A DNA stretch of 64,000 nt from DATBVX01 sp963705495 (lineage in GTDB: Bacteria; Pseudomonadota; Gammaproteobacteria; Steroidobacterales; Steroidobacteraceae): NCBI GenBank assembly GCA_963705495.1, contig CAVPJQ010000005.1, positions 310,001-374,000 on the forward strand, written 5' to 3'. Within the stretch, counting starts at the first letter, position 1, and each line of letters opens with the position of its first letter. The notes beneath the pieces are model-generated. The model was not told the origin of the DNA and ran no database searches. It saw only the letters and a program-made list of their open reading frames with translations. Positions 29,580 through 38,008 of the stretch are shown here, one piece after another. The position numbers were made by a program, and so were the translations under genes.

Positions 29580-32500
29580 ATGCGCTCGCACACCTCGCGG
29601 ACCACAATCAGCCAGCTCCGATACGTGCTGACCCGCGTAGCGATCCCCTGTCTGCTCAGCCTGGCATTGTTCTCAGCCGCCAGCCACGCTGCCCCTGCGA
29701 GGACGTTTGATCACCTGACGACGGGCTTCGAACTGACCGGGGCGCATCGCGACGTGACCTGCGAGTCCTGCCACGTGAACGCCGTGTTCAAGGGCACGCC
29801 CCGCGAGTGCGCGGCCTGTCACAGCAGAGGCACTCTCGTCAGCGCGACACCGAAGACCTCCAACCACATCATGAGCACGGAACGCTGCGGGGACTGCCAC
29901 ACGACGTCGGCATTTGTACCTGCGACTCGCTTCGACCATGCGGAAGTGCGCGGCAGCTGCGAGAGCTGTCACAACAACGCGCGCGCCACGGGAAAGCCCG
30001 CCAACCACATCGTCACCACGCTCGACTGCAACGCCTGCCACAACACCACGGCGTGGCGACCGGCGCGCTTCGATCACACCGGTATCACCAGCAATTGCGT
30101 GAGCTGCCACGACGGCGGCCGCGCCACCGGCAAGGGCCCCGGTCACATGCTGACCAGCAACAGCTGCGAGTCCTGCCATACCCCCGCGAGCTGGTCGCCG
30201 GTCACGCGGGTCGACCACACCCAGGTCCAGGGCACTTGCGCTTCCTGCCACAACGGCACCACGGCCATGGGGAAGAACGCCGGGCACGTTGCAACCACGG
30301 CTGATTGCGGCAGTTGCCACTCGACGACTGCATGGGAGCCCGCCGGCTTCGATCACACCGGCATCTCGGGCAATTGCGCCTCGTGCCACAACGGAGCGCA
30401 GGCGACCGGCAAGAATGCCAACCACATTCAGAGCAGCACCAGTTGCGAGTCTTGTCACGCGACGACGGCTTGGAAACCCGCCACGCGCGTCGACCATACG
30501 CAAGTCCTCGGCAGCTGTTCGTCTTGCCATAACGGCGCCGCGGCCACCGGCAAGCCGCCCAACCACGTGATCACCACGGCCGAGTGCGACAGCTGCCACA
30601 GCACGATGGCGTGGACGCCGGCGCGCTTCGATCACACCGGCATCACCAACAACTGCGTGAGCTGCCACGATGGCACGAGGGCCACCGGCAAGAACGCCAC
30701 GCACATCCGCACCAGCAACAGCTGCGAGTCCTGCCACGTGATCGCTGCCTGGAAACCGGTCACGACGGTCGATCATTCGCAAGTCACCGGCACGTGCTCT
30801 TCGTGCCACAACGGCACTGCGGCGACGGGCAAGGACGCAAACCACATCGCGACCACGGCGGAATGCGGCAGCTGCCATACGACCATGGCCTGGACCCCGG
30901 CGCAGTTCAGTCACGCGGGGATATCGACGAATTGCGTGAGCTGTCACGACGGCGCCAAGGCGACCGGCAAGAGCCCAACGCACATCCTGTCGAGCAACAG
31001 CTGCGAGTCCTGCCATTCGACTTCGACATGGAAGCCGGCGACGCGCGTAGATCACGCGCAGGTGACGGGCAGCTGCTCCTCCTGCCACAACGGCACAGCG
31101 GCAACGGGCAAAGGCGCGACCCATATTTCAAGCAGCAACAACTGTGCGGCGTGCCATTCGACCACAGCTTGGACGCCGGCATTGCGCGTCGACCACACCC
31201 AGGTGAGCGGCAGCTGTTTCTCCTGCCACAACGGCACGATTGCGACCGGCAAGAATGCAGGCCATATCGCCAGCGACAATACCTGCGAGAGCTGCCATAC
31301 GACGACAGCATGGACTCCAGCCAAGTTCGACCACACCGGCATCACCGGTAACTGCGTGAGCTGTCACGACGGCGCCAAGGCCACCGGCAAGAACGCCACA
31401 CACATCGCGAGCAGCACCCGGTGCGAATCCTGTCATTCCGTGGCGGGCTGGAAACCGGCTACACGCGTCGATCACACGCAAGTCACTGGCACCTGTGCCT
31501 CGTGCCACAACGGCACGATCGCCACCGGTAAGAGCACCAATCACATTCCGACCACGCAGTCCTGCGACACCTGCCATACGACGACTGCCTGGACGCCGGC
31601 TAATTTCACGCACACCGGCATCACGTCGAACTGCGTCAGCTGCCACGACGGCGTTAAGGCTGACGGCAAGAACGCAGGCCATATCCGCACCAGCAACGTG
31701 TGCGAGGCCTGCCACGCGACGAGCGCCTGGAAGCCGGCTACCCGCGTCGATCACGCGCAGGTTCAAGGTACCTGCTCCTCCTGCCACAACGGCACGATTG
31801 CGACCGGCAAGAACACTGGTCACGTTCAGACGACGGCCGAATGCAGCAGCTGCCACAGCACGACGGCGTGGACGCCGGCAACCGGGTTCAACCACGCCGG
31901 GATCACGAGCAATTGCGTGAGTTGTCACAATGGCACCCAGGCCACCGGCAAGAACGCCAATCACATCTCGACCAGCAACAAGTGCGAGTCCTGCCACACG
32001 CCGAGTGGCTGGAAGCCGGCGACGCGCGTTGACCATACGCAGGTCGTTGGCACCTGTGCGACCTGCCATAACGGCACGATCGCTACGGGCAAGAACTCGG
32101 GGCACATCGCCAGCGACAACAGCTGTGACAGTTGCCACACCACGACAGCGTGGAAGCCCGCGGTTCGTGTCGATCATGCTCACGTGCAGGGCAGCTGCAG
32201 CACTTGTCACAACGGCGTGAAGGCGACTGGCAAGCCGACCACCCACATACCGACAACCCAGGAGTGCAACGTGTGCCACTCGACGCTGGCCTGGACGCCG
32301 GCGACGTTCAACCACGCGGGTATCACGGGCAATTGCGCCTCATGTCATAACGGCTCGAATGCAAGCGGCCCATCGACCGGCCACATGACGTTCCCGGTGA
32401 ATCACTTCGACTGCAGCCACTGCCACACGACCAACGCGTGGACCCCCAACACCTTCAAGCACATCGTGGGTGGCGGCTACCCGGGTGATCACCGGGCTGC

Positions 32501-32762
32501 GCTGACCTGTGCGAACTGCCACTCGACCAATACCGATGCGGCAACCTGGCGCTCGCCGCAATACAAGCCCGATTGCGCCGGATGTCATTCGAACCGCTAC
32601 GAGTCCGGCCCGCACACCAAGTACGGCAACGTCAAGTACACGGTCAGCGAGCTGCGCAACTGCTCGGGCGCCTGCCACATTTACACCGACTCCACGCTGA
32701 CCACGATCAGCCGGAGTCGCCCCGGGCCAGAGCATCGTCTGACCTCCTCATCCTTCGACTGA
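29580..32762 (+). CDS. giant multiheme cytochrome c with 41 CXXCH plus one CX3CH motif
   Basis: A 1060-residue exported protein (signal peptide ending ASHA near residue 37). I counted 41 CXXCH motifs and a final CSGACH. Motifs 4-38 form a tandem 46-residue unit with two haem motifs: C.SCHNG..ATGK..HI......C.SCH.T.AW.PA.FDH.GI..N. Each unit has two further histidines (HI after ATGK, and DH), one per haem, which predicts bis-histidine ligation throughout. Units alternate between FDHTGI and VDHTQV forms, giving a 92-residue, four-haem super-repeat. Such a protein could span a long distance as a molecular wire in the periplasm or outside the cell. It starts 10 bases after the 21-haem gene. Confidence 0.9.
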   Translation: MRSHTSRTTISQLRYVLTRVAIPCLLSLALFSAASHAAPARTFDHLTTGFELTGAHRDVTCESCHVNAVFKGTPRECAACHSRGTLVSATPKTSNHIMSTERCGDCHTTSAFVPATRFDHAEVRGSCESCHNNARATGKPANHIVTTLDCNACHNTTAWRPARFDHTGITSNCVSCHDGGRATGKGPGHMLTSNSCESCHTPASWSPVTRVDHTQVQGTCASCHNGTTAMGKNAGHVATTADCGSCHSTTAWEPAGFDHTGISGNCASCHNGAQATGKNANHIQSSTSCESCHATTAWKPATRVDHTQVLGSCSSCHNGAAATGKPPNHVITTAECDSCHSTMAWTPARFDHTGITNNCVSCHDGTRATGKNATHIRTSNSCESCHVIAAWKPVTTVDHSQVTGTCSSCHNGTAATGKDANHIATTAECGSCHTTMAWTPAQFSHAGISTNCVSCHDGAKATGKSPTHILSSNSCESCHSTSTWKPATRVDHAQVTGSCSSCHNGTAATGKGATHISSSNNCAACHSTTAWTPALRVDHTQVSGSCFSCHNGTIATGKNAGHIASDNTCESCHTTTAWTPAKFDHTGITGNCVSCHDGAKATGKNATHIASSTRCESCHSVAGWKPATRVDHTQVTGTCASCHNGTIATGKSTNHIPTTQSCDTCHTTTAWTPANFTHTGITSNCVSCHDGVKADGKNAGHIRTSNVCEACHATSAWKPATRVDHAQVQGTCSSCHNGTIATGKNTGHVQTTAECSSCHSTTAWTPATGFNHAGITSNCVSCHNGTQATGKNANHISTSNKCESCHTPSGWKPATRVDHTQVVGTCATCHNGTIATGKNSGHIASDNSCDSCHTTTAWKPAVRVDHAHVQGSCSTCHNGVKATGKPTTHIPTTQECNVCHSTLAWTPATFNHAGITGNCASCHNGSNASGPSTGHMTFPVNHFDCSHCHTTNAWTPNTFKHIVGGGYPGDHRAALTCANCHSTNTDAATWRSPQYKPDCAGCHSNRYESGPHTKYGNVKYTVSELRNCSGACHIYTDSTLTTISRSRPGPEHRLTSSSFD
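29958..32370 (+). repeat. 138-base coding tandem repeat (diheme unit), about 17 copies
   Basis: The DNA repeats with a 138-base period matching the 46-residue diheme unit. Copies alternate in two forms, so a 276-base period is also visible. The alternation is broken twice where two VDH-type units follow each other (near 31170 and near 32165), as expected from unequal recombination. Repeat number may differ between strains or be mis-assembled. Confidence 0.8.
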
Positions 32763-32764
32763 TC

Positions 32765-35155
32765 ATGCTTCGCAAGTGCGCGCTCGTTGCCGCCATCCTG
32801 GTGGGTCTGACAGTCTCAGCAGTTCAGGCCCAGCAGTTGACGGGCAGGCTGGTGGATGCCGTCGATGTCAGCGAGCGTGACGGACGCGTAGACATCAGCC
32901 TGATCTTCGGCTGCGGGCTGCGATATCTCTCTCACACCCCTGCGAGCGAAGGCGACACGCTTCAGGTCCGCATGATTCCGCTCCCGGACTGCGGCGATGT
33001 CTCCAGCATCGTGCTCGCGCCGGCGCCGCTCCTGGACGCGGGCCGCATCCTGCGCTCGATCGATTTCGATCGGCTGACCGGGCGCGAAATCATCGTCAAC
33101 GTGCGTTTCCTCGCCAAGGAGACCTTCGTGCTGGCCGCAACGGCGGACAGTCACGGCCTGCGTATTCGCCTGCTGCGCCCCGAGTCGCGTGGCGCGCGCG
33201 TCTACATCGGCGAGGCCGCGCGACCGCCGGCGACCTACGCGATCAATCTGGATTCCTCGCAACAGCCCTTCGATGAGGACGCCGTGAAGCGCGCCAGGGA
33301 AGCCGTGAACGGCGCCCCGGTCTACGTCTCCGACTATCAGCTGGGTGATCAGAAGTGGTACCGGCTGCGTGCCGGCCCGATCAGCTCCGAGGCCGACGCA
33401 CGCAAGATGCTGATGGCGGCGCGCACGTCGTTCCCGAAAGCCTGGCTCGCCATCGGCGACGACGAGGAACTCAATACACCCAGCAGCGAGGAGACCGGAA
33501 ACGTCGTCCTGCCCACGATTCCGCAGGCCAGCGCTTCGATGACGCAGCAGGACATCGACGCCACTCTCGACAAGGCCAAGAAGGCCTTCGCACACAAGGA
33601 CTACGGCGCCGCGATCCCGCTGCTCACGAAGGTGCTGGAACAGCCCGAATTTCCGCGACGTGCAGAGGCACAGGAACTGATGGGGCTGGCGCGCGAGCGC
33701 AACCGCCAGCTCGCCCACGCCAAGGCCGAGTACGAAGAGTACCTGCGCCGTTATCCCGACGGCCCCGCAGTCAAGCGTGTCAAGGAACGCCTGCGAGCTC
33801 TCGCCTGGGCCACCCGCCCCTCGCGCACCGGCGCGAACGGTGCGGGCGAGGAAGAATCGCCATGGCGTATTTATGGGGGCCTGTCACAGATCTACCGCCA
33901 CGACACCAGCCAGGTGGAGAACCAGGCGCTGTCAACCGACCTCACTACTCAGAATGCGCTGCTGAACGATGCCGACCTGGTGGCGCGGCGGCGCGGCGAG
34001 CGTTTTGACTTCGCCACCCGGCTCACCGCGGGCTACGTGAAGGACATGCTGAGCGATGGGCCAGGCGATCAGACGCGCGTCAACCTGGCGTATGTCGAAT
34101 TCGCCGATCGCGAGCTCGACTGGTCGGCGCGGCTGGGCCGTCAGACCCGCAGCTCCGATGGACTCTTCGGTACCTTCGACGGTCTTTATGCCGGCTACCA
34201 GCTGCGGCCGCAGATTCGCCTGAACGCTTCCTTCGGCTATCCGGTTGAGAGCACTCGTGACGGCGTGATCACAGGCCGGCAATTCGCCGGCCTGTCGTTC
34301 AACGTGGGGCCGTTCGTGAGCGGCTGGGATGTATCGCTGTACTCCATCTTCCAGACACTCGAAGGCGAGACCGATCGGCAGGCCGTCGGCACGGAGGTCC
34401 ATTACTTCAAGCCCGGACGCACACTGGTTGCGCTCGTCGATTACGACATCCACTTCCAGGACGTGAACGCGGCCCTGGTGCTGGGCACCCTGGAACTTCC
34501 GGGTCGCTGGACGCTTACGGCCAACCTCGATCATCGCAAGAGCCCGCCATTGACGTTGCGCAATTCACTGATCGGTCAGCCGGTCGAAAACTTCGACGAC
34601 CTCCTGAACCTGTTTCCGGTGAGCGAGCTCGAACAGCTCGCCCGTGATCGCACGGCGGACACGGACCTCTACAGCGTTTCGATCTCGCGCCCCTTCGGCG
34701 AGCGCTGGCAGTGGTCGCTCGATTACTCCAGTTTCACCGCCAGCGGCACGCCGTCCTCCGGCGGTGTCGACGCGGTCCCGGATCTGGGGTCGGAGTCCGC
34801 GATCTCTCTGCAGGGCATTGTCTCGAGCCTGTTCGGCGGCAGCGATCTCAGCAGCATGGCGCTGCGGCACCAGACGGGCCCGACGGTGGATACTGACTCG
34901 TTTGGCATCAGCACGCGCTTCCCGATCGGGGGTGCGTGGCGCCTGGGACCGCAGTTGCGTATCGACCGCAGAGAGTTTGCTACCGACGGTTCCGAGCAGA
35001 TGTTGTACGCTCCGACGCTGCGCCTCGACCTGCAGACACGTCACGTGCTGTTCGAGTGCGAAGGAGGAGCGGAATATGGGCGGCGGGATCTGGCGGGTTC
35101 GATCGAGAAGACCACGCGCTATTATTTCAGCCTCGGCTATCGCATGAACTTCTAG
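32765..35155 (+). CDS. outer-membrane beta-barrel protein with SPOR and TPR domains
   Basis: A 796-residue protein: signal peptide (LVAAILVGLTVSAVQA), a beta-rich N-terminal domain (~25-150), a SPOR-like domain (~155-235, YAINLDSSQQPFDEDAV to KAWLAIGD), TPR-like helices (~260-345) and a ~430-residue C-terminal region of alternating beta-strands. That region ends in YYFSLGYRMNF, the terminal-aromatic signature of outer-membrane barrels. It starts two bases after the 41-haem cytochrome stop. By analogy with porin-cytochrome conduits (MtrAB, Geobacter Pcc), it may hold a cytochrome in the outer membrane. The SPOR-TPR extension is unlike those porins. Confidence 0.82.
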   Translation: MLRKCALVAAILVGLTVSAVQAQQLTGRLVDAVDVSERDGRVDISLIFGCGLRYLSHTPASEGDTLQVRMIPLPDCGDVSSIVLAPAPLLDAGRILRSIDFDRLTGREIIVNVRFLAKETFVLAATADSHGLRIRLLRPESRGARVYIGEAARPPATYAINLDSSQQPFDEDAVKRAREAVNGAPVYVSDYQLGDQKWYRLRAGPISSEADARKMLMAARTSFPKAWLAIGDDEELNTPSSEETGNVVLPTIPQASASMTQQDIDATLDKAKKAFAHKDYGAAIPLLTKVLEQPEFPRRAEAQELMGLARERNRQLAHAKAEYEEYLRRYPDGPAVKRVKERLRALAWATRPSRTGANGAGEEESPWRIYGGLSQIYRHDTSQVENQALSTDLTTQNALLNDADLVARRRGERFDFATRLTAGYVKDMLSDGPGDQTRVNLAYVEFADRELDWSARLGRQTRSSDGLFGTFDGLYAGYQLRPQIRLNASFGYPVESTRDGVITGRQFAGLSFNVGPFVSGWDVSLYSIFQTLEGETDRQAVGTEVHYFKPGRTLVALVDYDIHFQDVNAALVLGTLELPGRWTLTANLDHRKSPPLTLRNSLIGQPVENFDDLLNLFPVSELEQLARDRTADTDLYSVSISRPFGERWQWSLDYSSFTASGTPSSGGVDAVPDLGSESAISLQGIVSSLFGGSDLSSMALRHQTGPTVDTDSFGISTRFPIGGAWRLGPQLRIDRREFATDGSEQMLYAPTLRLDLQTRHVLFECEGGAEYGRRDLAGSIEKTTRYYFSLGYRMNF

Positions 35156-35175
35156 TCGGCCCCGAGGCTTTGCGC

Positions 35176-35775
35176 GTGACACGATGCCGCCAAGCGCGGG
35201 CAACCGCAGCGTGGTCCCTGGCGCTGCTGACTTTGGCAGCGAATCCCGCGTGCGCCGGCGATAAGCCGGTGTACGAGTACCTCGACGAACAGACTGCCGC
35301 CACAGTCACGACGGCGTTGGAGCCCCTGATCTTCGCGCGCGAGCGTCCCGATCTGGCGGTGAATGCGCGCGACTATGTGAGTCTCGTACCAATCGAGGTC
35401 AATCGCAGCGGTGAGCGCCGCTACTACTGGTTCGGATACCTTTGGTCGACTATCGATCGGCGCGATGGCGAGACGCCGCTGGCTCAGGGCGATCAGCTGG
35501 TGCTCCTCGCCGATGACCGCCCCATCGCACTGCAGGCAGCGTCAGGCGCGATGCGCGAGCTCGGCATCGCTCGCGGACCTCTCAAGCGGCCCGGGCGGGC
35601 GGCCGTCCCGATGTTGCTGCAGGCGGATCCGGATAGCGTGAGCTTCGCAGGACATGCCACGGGGCTGTCGCTGGTGCTAATTCACGAGGGTCAGAATCAG
35701 GACTATGCCTTGTGGCGGGATGCGCGTGAGGCGATACGCGGCTTCAGCAATTACCTGGGCATCGCAGGCCCGTGA
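35176..35775 (+). CDS. exported protein of unknown function
   Basis: I do not recognise this 199-residue protein. From the GTG at 35176 (GAGG eight bases upstream) it has a signal peptide (AWSLALLTLAANPACA) and a mostly beta-rich mature part (YVSLVPIEVNRSGERRYYWFGYLWSTIDR, QLVLLADDRPIAL). It follows the barrel gene by 20 bases and closes the cytochrome operon, so it may be a periplasmic accessory of the same complex. The open frame extends upstream inside the barrel gene but without signal-peptide features. Confidence 0.65.
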   Translation: MTRCRQARATAAWSLALLTLAANPACAGDKPVYEYLDEQTAATVTTALEPLIFARERPDLAVNARDYVSLVPIEVNRSGERRYYWFGYLWSTIDRRDGETPLAQGDQLVLLADDRPIALQAASGAMRELGIARGPLKRPGRAAVPMLLQADPDSVSFAGHATGLSLVLIHEGQNQDYALWRDAREAIRGFSNYLGIAGP

Positions 35776-35784
35776 GCGACACCG

Positions 35785-36519
35785 TCAGCGCACGGCGGAG
35801 AGGCTTGCCGAGTCCGTTGCGTCCGCGTCGATGAACCCATGTCGCAACGCGAACAGTGTCACCGCGGCAGTGTTGTGCAGGGTGAGCTTGCGCATCACAT
35901 TGGAGCGATGCTTTTCCACCGTCTTGACGCTGAGACCGAGGTCGCGCGCGATGAGCTTGTTCGACTGCCCCAGCGCGATTCGAGTCAACACCTGCCGCTC
36001 ACGGCACGTTACCAGGTCGGACGGCGATTGACCCCGCTTCGGGTCGTAGCCGCTGACAAACCCGGACACGATCCGTGCGGCGACCGGCGCGCACAAATAC
36101 TGCTGACCTGCCACGACGACACGAATAGCGTGCAGGAGATCCGAGCGCCCCGAATCCTTCAGTACGTAACCGTGTGCGCCAGCGTTTAGCGCCGCGCGAA
36201 TGTACTCATCGGTGTTGTGTGCCGTCAGCACCAGCACGCGCGTCTCAGGGAAATGCGCGCGCAGCTCGCCGATCAGCTCGATGCCGGAGCGACCGGGGAG
36301 CGCAATGTCGCTGATCACCAGCTGAGGACGCAGCTCCTGCACGGCCGCCAGCGCCTCGGCGACGTCGCCGGCGTTCCCGGCGATCGTGAAGTCTGATTCC
36401 AGTTCCAGCAACGCACACAATCCCTCACGCAGGATTGCATGATCTTCCACCAGGAGGATTCGCGTCTTGCGAGCGGGACCTGCTTCTACAGTCGTTAGTG
36501 CAGCGCCGTTATTGTTCAT
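35785..36519 (-). CDS. LuxR/NarL-family response regulator (orphan)
   Basis: A 244-residue regulator with a receiver domain (~18-135; acidic pair Glu25/Asp26, phospho-acceptor Asp71 in LVISDIALPG, Lys121 in GYVLKDSG). A LuxR-type helix-turn-helix follows (~175-235: TCRERQVLTRIALGQSNKLIARDLGLSVKTVEKHR). No sensor kinase is encoded in the window. Its place between the cytochrome operon and the secretion cluster makes it a candidate controller of one or both, possibly through the CCCTACC motif found in its own divergent intergenic region. Confidence 0.92.
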   Translation of the reverse strand: MNNNGAALTTVEAGPARKTRILLVEDHAILREGLCALLELESDFTIAGNAGDVAEALAAVQELRPQLVISDIALPGRSGIELIGELRAHFPETRVLVLTAHNTDEYIRAALNAGAHGYVLKDSGRSDLLHAIRVVVAGQQYLCAPVAARIVSGFVSGYDPKRGQSPSDLVTCRERQVLTRIALGQSNKLIARDLGLSVKTVEKHRSNVMRKLTLHNTAAVTLFALRHGFIDADATDSASLSAVR

Positions 36520-36593
36520 CCGTCTGTGCGAGTTCCTGCTCGCTTTGGCTATGGGGAGCTCTTGACCTTCTTATCGCTCCACCATTGACCTCG

Positions 36594-36621
36594 AATATAC
36601 GTGCACTATCGATTGATCCAA
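36594..36621 (-). promoter_or_regulatory. predicted promoter of the response regulator gene
   Basis: On the minus strand TTGGAT (complement of 36616-36621) and TATATT (complement of 36594-36599) are 16 bases apart. The leader to the regulator ATG would be about 70 bases. Prediction only. Confidence 0.35.
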
Positions 36622-36688
36622 CAAGCATTTAACGTAATAGCAGGCAGGTTTCTGAGTTCTGACGACTGGAGCGGGCTAAACCTGGGTA

Positions 36689-36699
36689 GAAACCCTACC
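36689..36699 (+). promoter_or_regulatory. CCCTACC-type motif upstream of the ExeA-FHA gene
   Basis: GAAACCCTACC lies about 90 bases before the ExeA-FHA start and 170 bases before the divergent regulator start. Ten bases (AAACCCTACC) are identical to copies before the GspC/secretin genes (41725-41734) and before gspG (62899-62908). Confidence 0.45.
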
Positions 36700-36784
36700 T
36701 CAACGCTACTGGCCGCACCTGATCCGCGCCTGTAGTGACGCCTTGGCGGCGCTCGAGCAATCTCCTTTCGGTATCATGATTTGC

Positions 36785-38008
36785 ATGTACATCGAGTACT
36801 TCAAGCTGACTCGATTGCCGTTCGCGCTCAATCCGGATGCGCGTTTCATGTTTCGCAGCCAGGAACAGGCTCGCGCCGCGGCCGCAGTGTTGGCGGAGTC
36901 TGCACATCCCGGCGGTTGTCTTGCGGTGATCGGTGAACCCGGCGTAGGCAAGACGCTGCTGCTCGATAATCTTCTCCAGACCTGCCCACGCGACCTGTTG
37001 CTCGCAAGGGTCAACTACCCGCTCGAATCGACCAGTGAATTCCTGCAGGCCATATTGAGCCAGCTCGATGAAATTTCGGCAGCTGCGCAAGAACAGGATC
37101 TATTCGGCGCATTCAGCAAGTTTCTCGCGCGCAGCCACTCGAGCGGACGCAAAGTACTGTTGGCGGTGGATGAAGCTCATGGCCTGGCGCGTCCGGTGCT
37201 CGCTTCTGTCCTGCAGCTCGCCGGTTGCAACACAGCATATTCCGGTGATCTGCGCATCATCATCGCCGGCGAAGCGGAGCTCGAGAGCACGCTGGCTGCT
37301 GCAGCGCGTGACCGGCGCGTGCCGCGCCTGTGCGAGAAGGTCAGCATGTCGGGCCTTTCGCGTTCCGAGGTCGAGCCTTACGTCGCGCACCGCCTCACAG
37401 TGGCGGGTGCGCAGGGCGAACGCATCTTCCAGCCGGGCACGTTCGAAATGGTTTTCCGGTACACGGCCGGCAATCCCCGTCGCGTCAATGTGCTATGCGA
37501 TGCGGCCCTGACCGTGGCCTGCGCACGCAATTCCGGCGCCGTGACGCTCAGCGAAATTCGCGACGCGGCCTCAGAACTCAACTGGACTGCGGAGCCGATT
37601 CCGCCCACGCGCGCGCACGTGGAGCACACGGAGAGTGATGCTGCGCCGACGGTGATCGTCCCGGTGATGTCCTCAAACGGCGCCAAGGCTCGTTCGGCCG
37701 CGAAACTGTATGTCGACTACCAGGGCAAGCCCGTCGGCCAGCTCGCGCTCACCGAAGGCCGGGCCAGGATCGGCAGGGCGCCAGGCAACGATCTGCAGAT
37801 CGTCAGCGAGTTCGTCAGCCGCCACCACTGCCAGGTACTCACCACCAGCAAGGGTTCGCTGATCGAAGACGTGAGCAGCACCAACGGCGTGTACATGAAC
37901 AGCAAGCGCGTGCGCCGCCACTGGTTGCGCCACGGTGATGTGCTCGCCATTGGCGATCACGAATTGCGCTACACGGAATTGCGCGACCCGGAATCGCCCA
38001 CAGCCTGA
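36785..38008 (+). CDS. ExeA/GspA-like AAA ATPase with C-terminal FHA domain
   Basis: A 407-residue protein. The N-terminus (MYIEYFKLTRLPFALNPDARFMF) and AAA module match ExeA/GspA ATPases, which help assemble the secretin through peptidoglycan: Walker A GEPGVGKT at 50-57 and Walker B LLAVDEAHG. Residues ~310-400 form an FHA phospho-threonine-binding domain (RIGRAPGNDLQI, VSRHHCQV, DVSSTNGVYMN). Canonical ExeA has a peptidoglycan-binding tail instead. I chose the ATG at 36785 by alignment to the family; ATG at 36743 and 36776 are in frame. Its 3' end overlaps the convergent PilM-like gene by 40 bases. Confidence 0.85.
   Translation: MYIEYFKLTRLPFALNPDARFMFRSQEQARAAAAVLAESAHPGGCLAVIGEPGVGKTLLLDNLLQTCPRDLLLARVNYPLESTSEFLQAILSQLDEISAAAQEQDLFGAFSKFLARSHSSGRKVLLAVDEAHGLARPVLASVLQLAGCNTAYSGDLRIIIAGEAELESTLAAAARDRRVPRLCEKVSMSGLSRSEVEPYVAHRLTVAGAQGERIFQPGTFEMVFRYTAGNPRRVNVLCDAALTVACARNSGAVTLSEIRDAASELNWTAEPIPPTRAHVEHTESDAAPTVIVPVMSSNGAKARSAAKLYVDYQGKPVGQLALTEGRARIGRAPGNDLQIVSEFVSRHHCQVLTTSKGSLIEDVSSTNGVYMNSKRVRRHWLRHGDVLAIGDHELRYTELRDPESPTA

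Noticed and set aside
29673..32315. Two long minus-strand open frames (29673-31124 and 31128-32315) opposite the 41-haem gene
   Set aside because: They are Arg/Ala/Val-rich readings of the complementary strand of the haem repeat, with the same 46-codon periodicity and no independent family signature or start signal.
29958..32370. Regular repeats considered as a CRISPR or satellite array
   Set aside because: The 138-base period keeps one reading frame with conserved CXXCH codons; there are no unique spacers.
36562..36590. Two TTGACC hexamers upstream of the response regulator taken as -35 boxes
   Set aside because: Neither has a -10 box at acceptable spacing on the plus strand.
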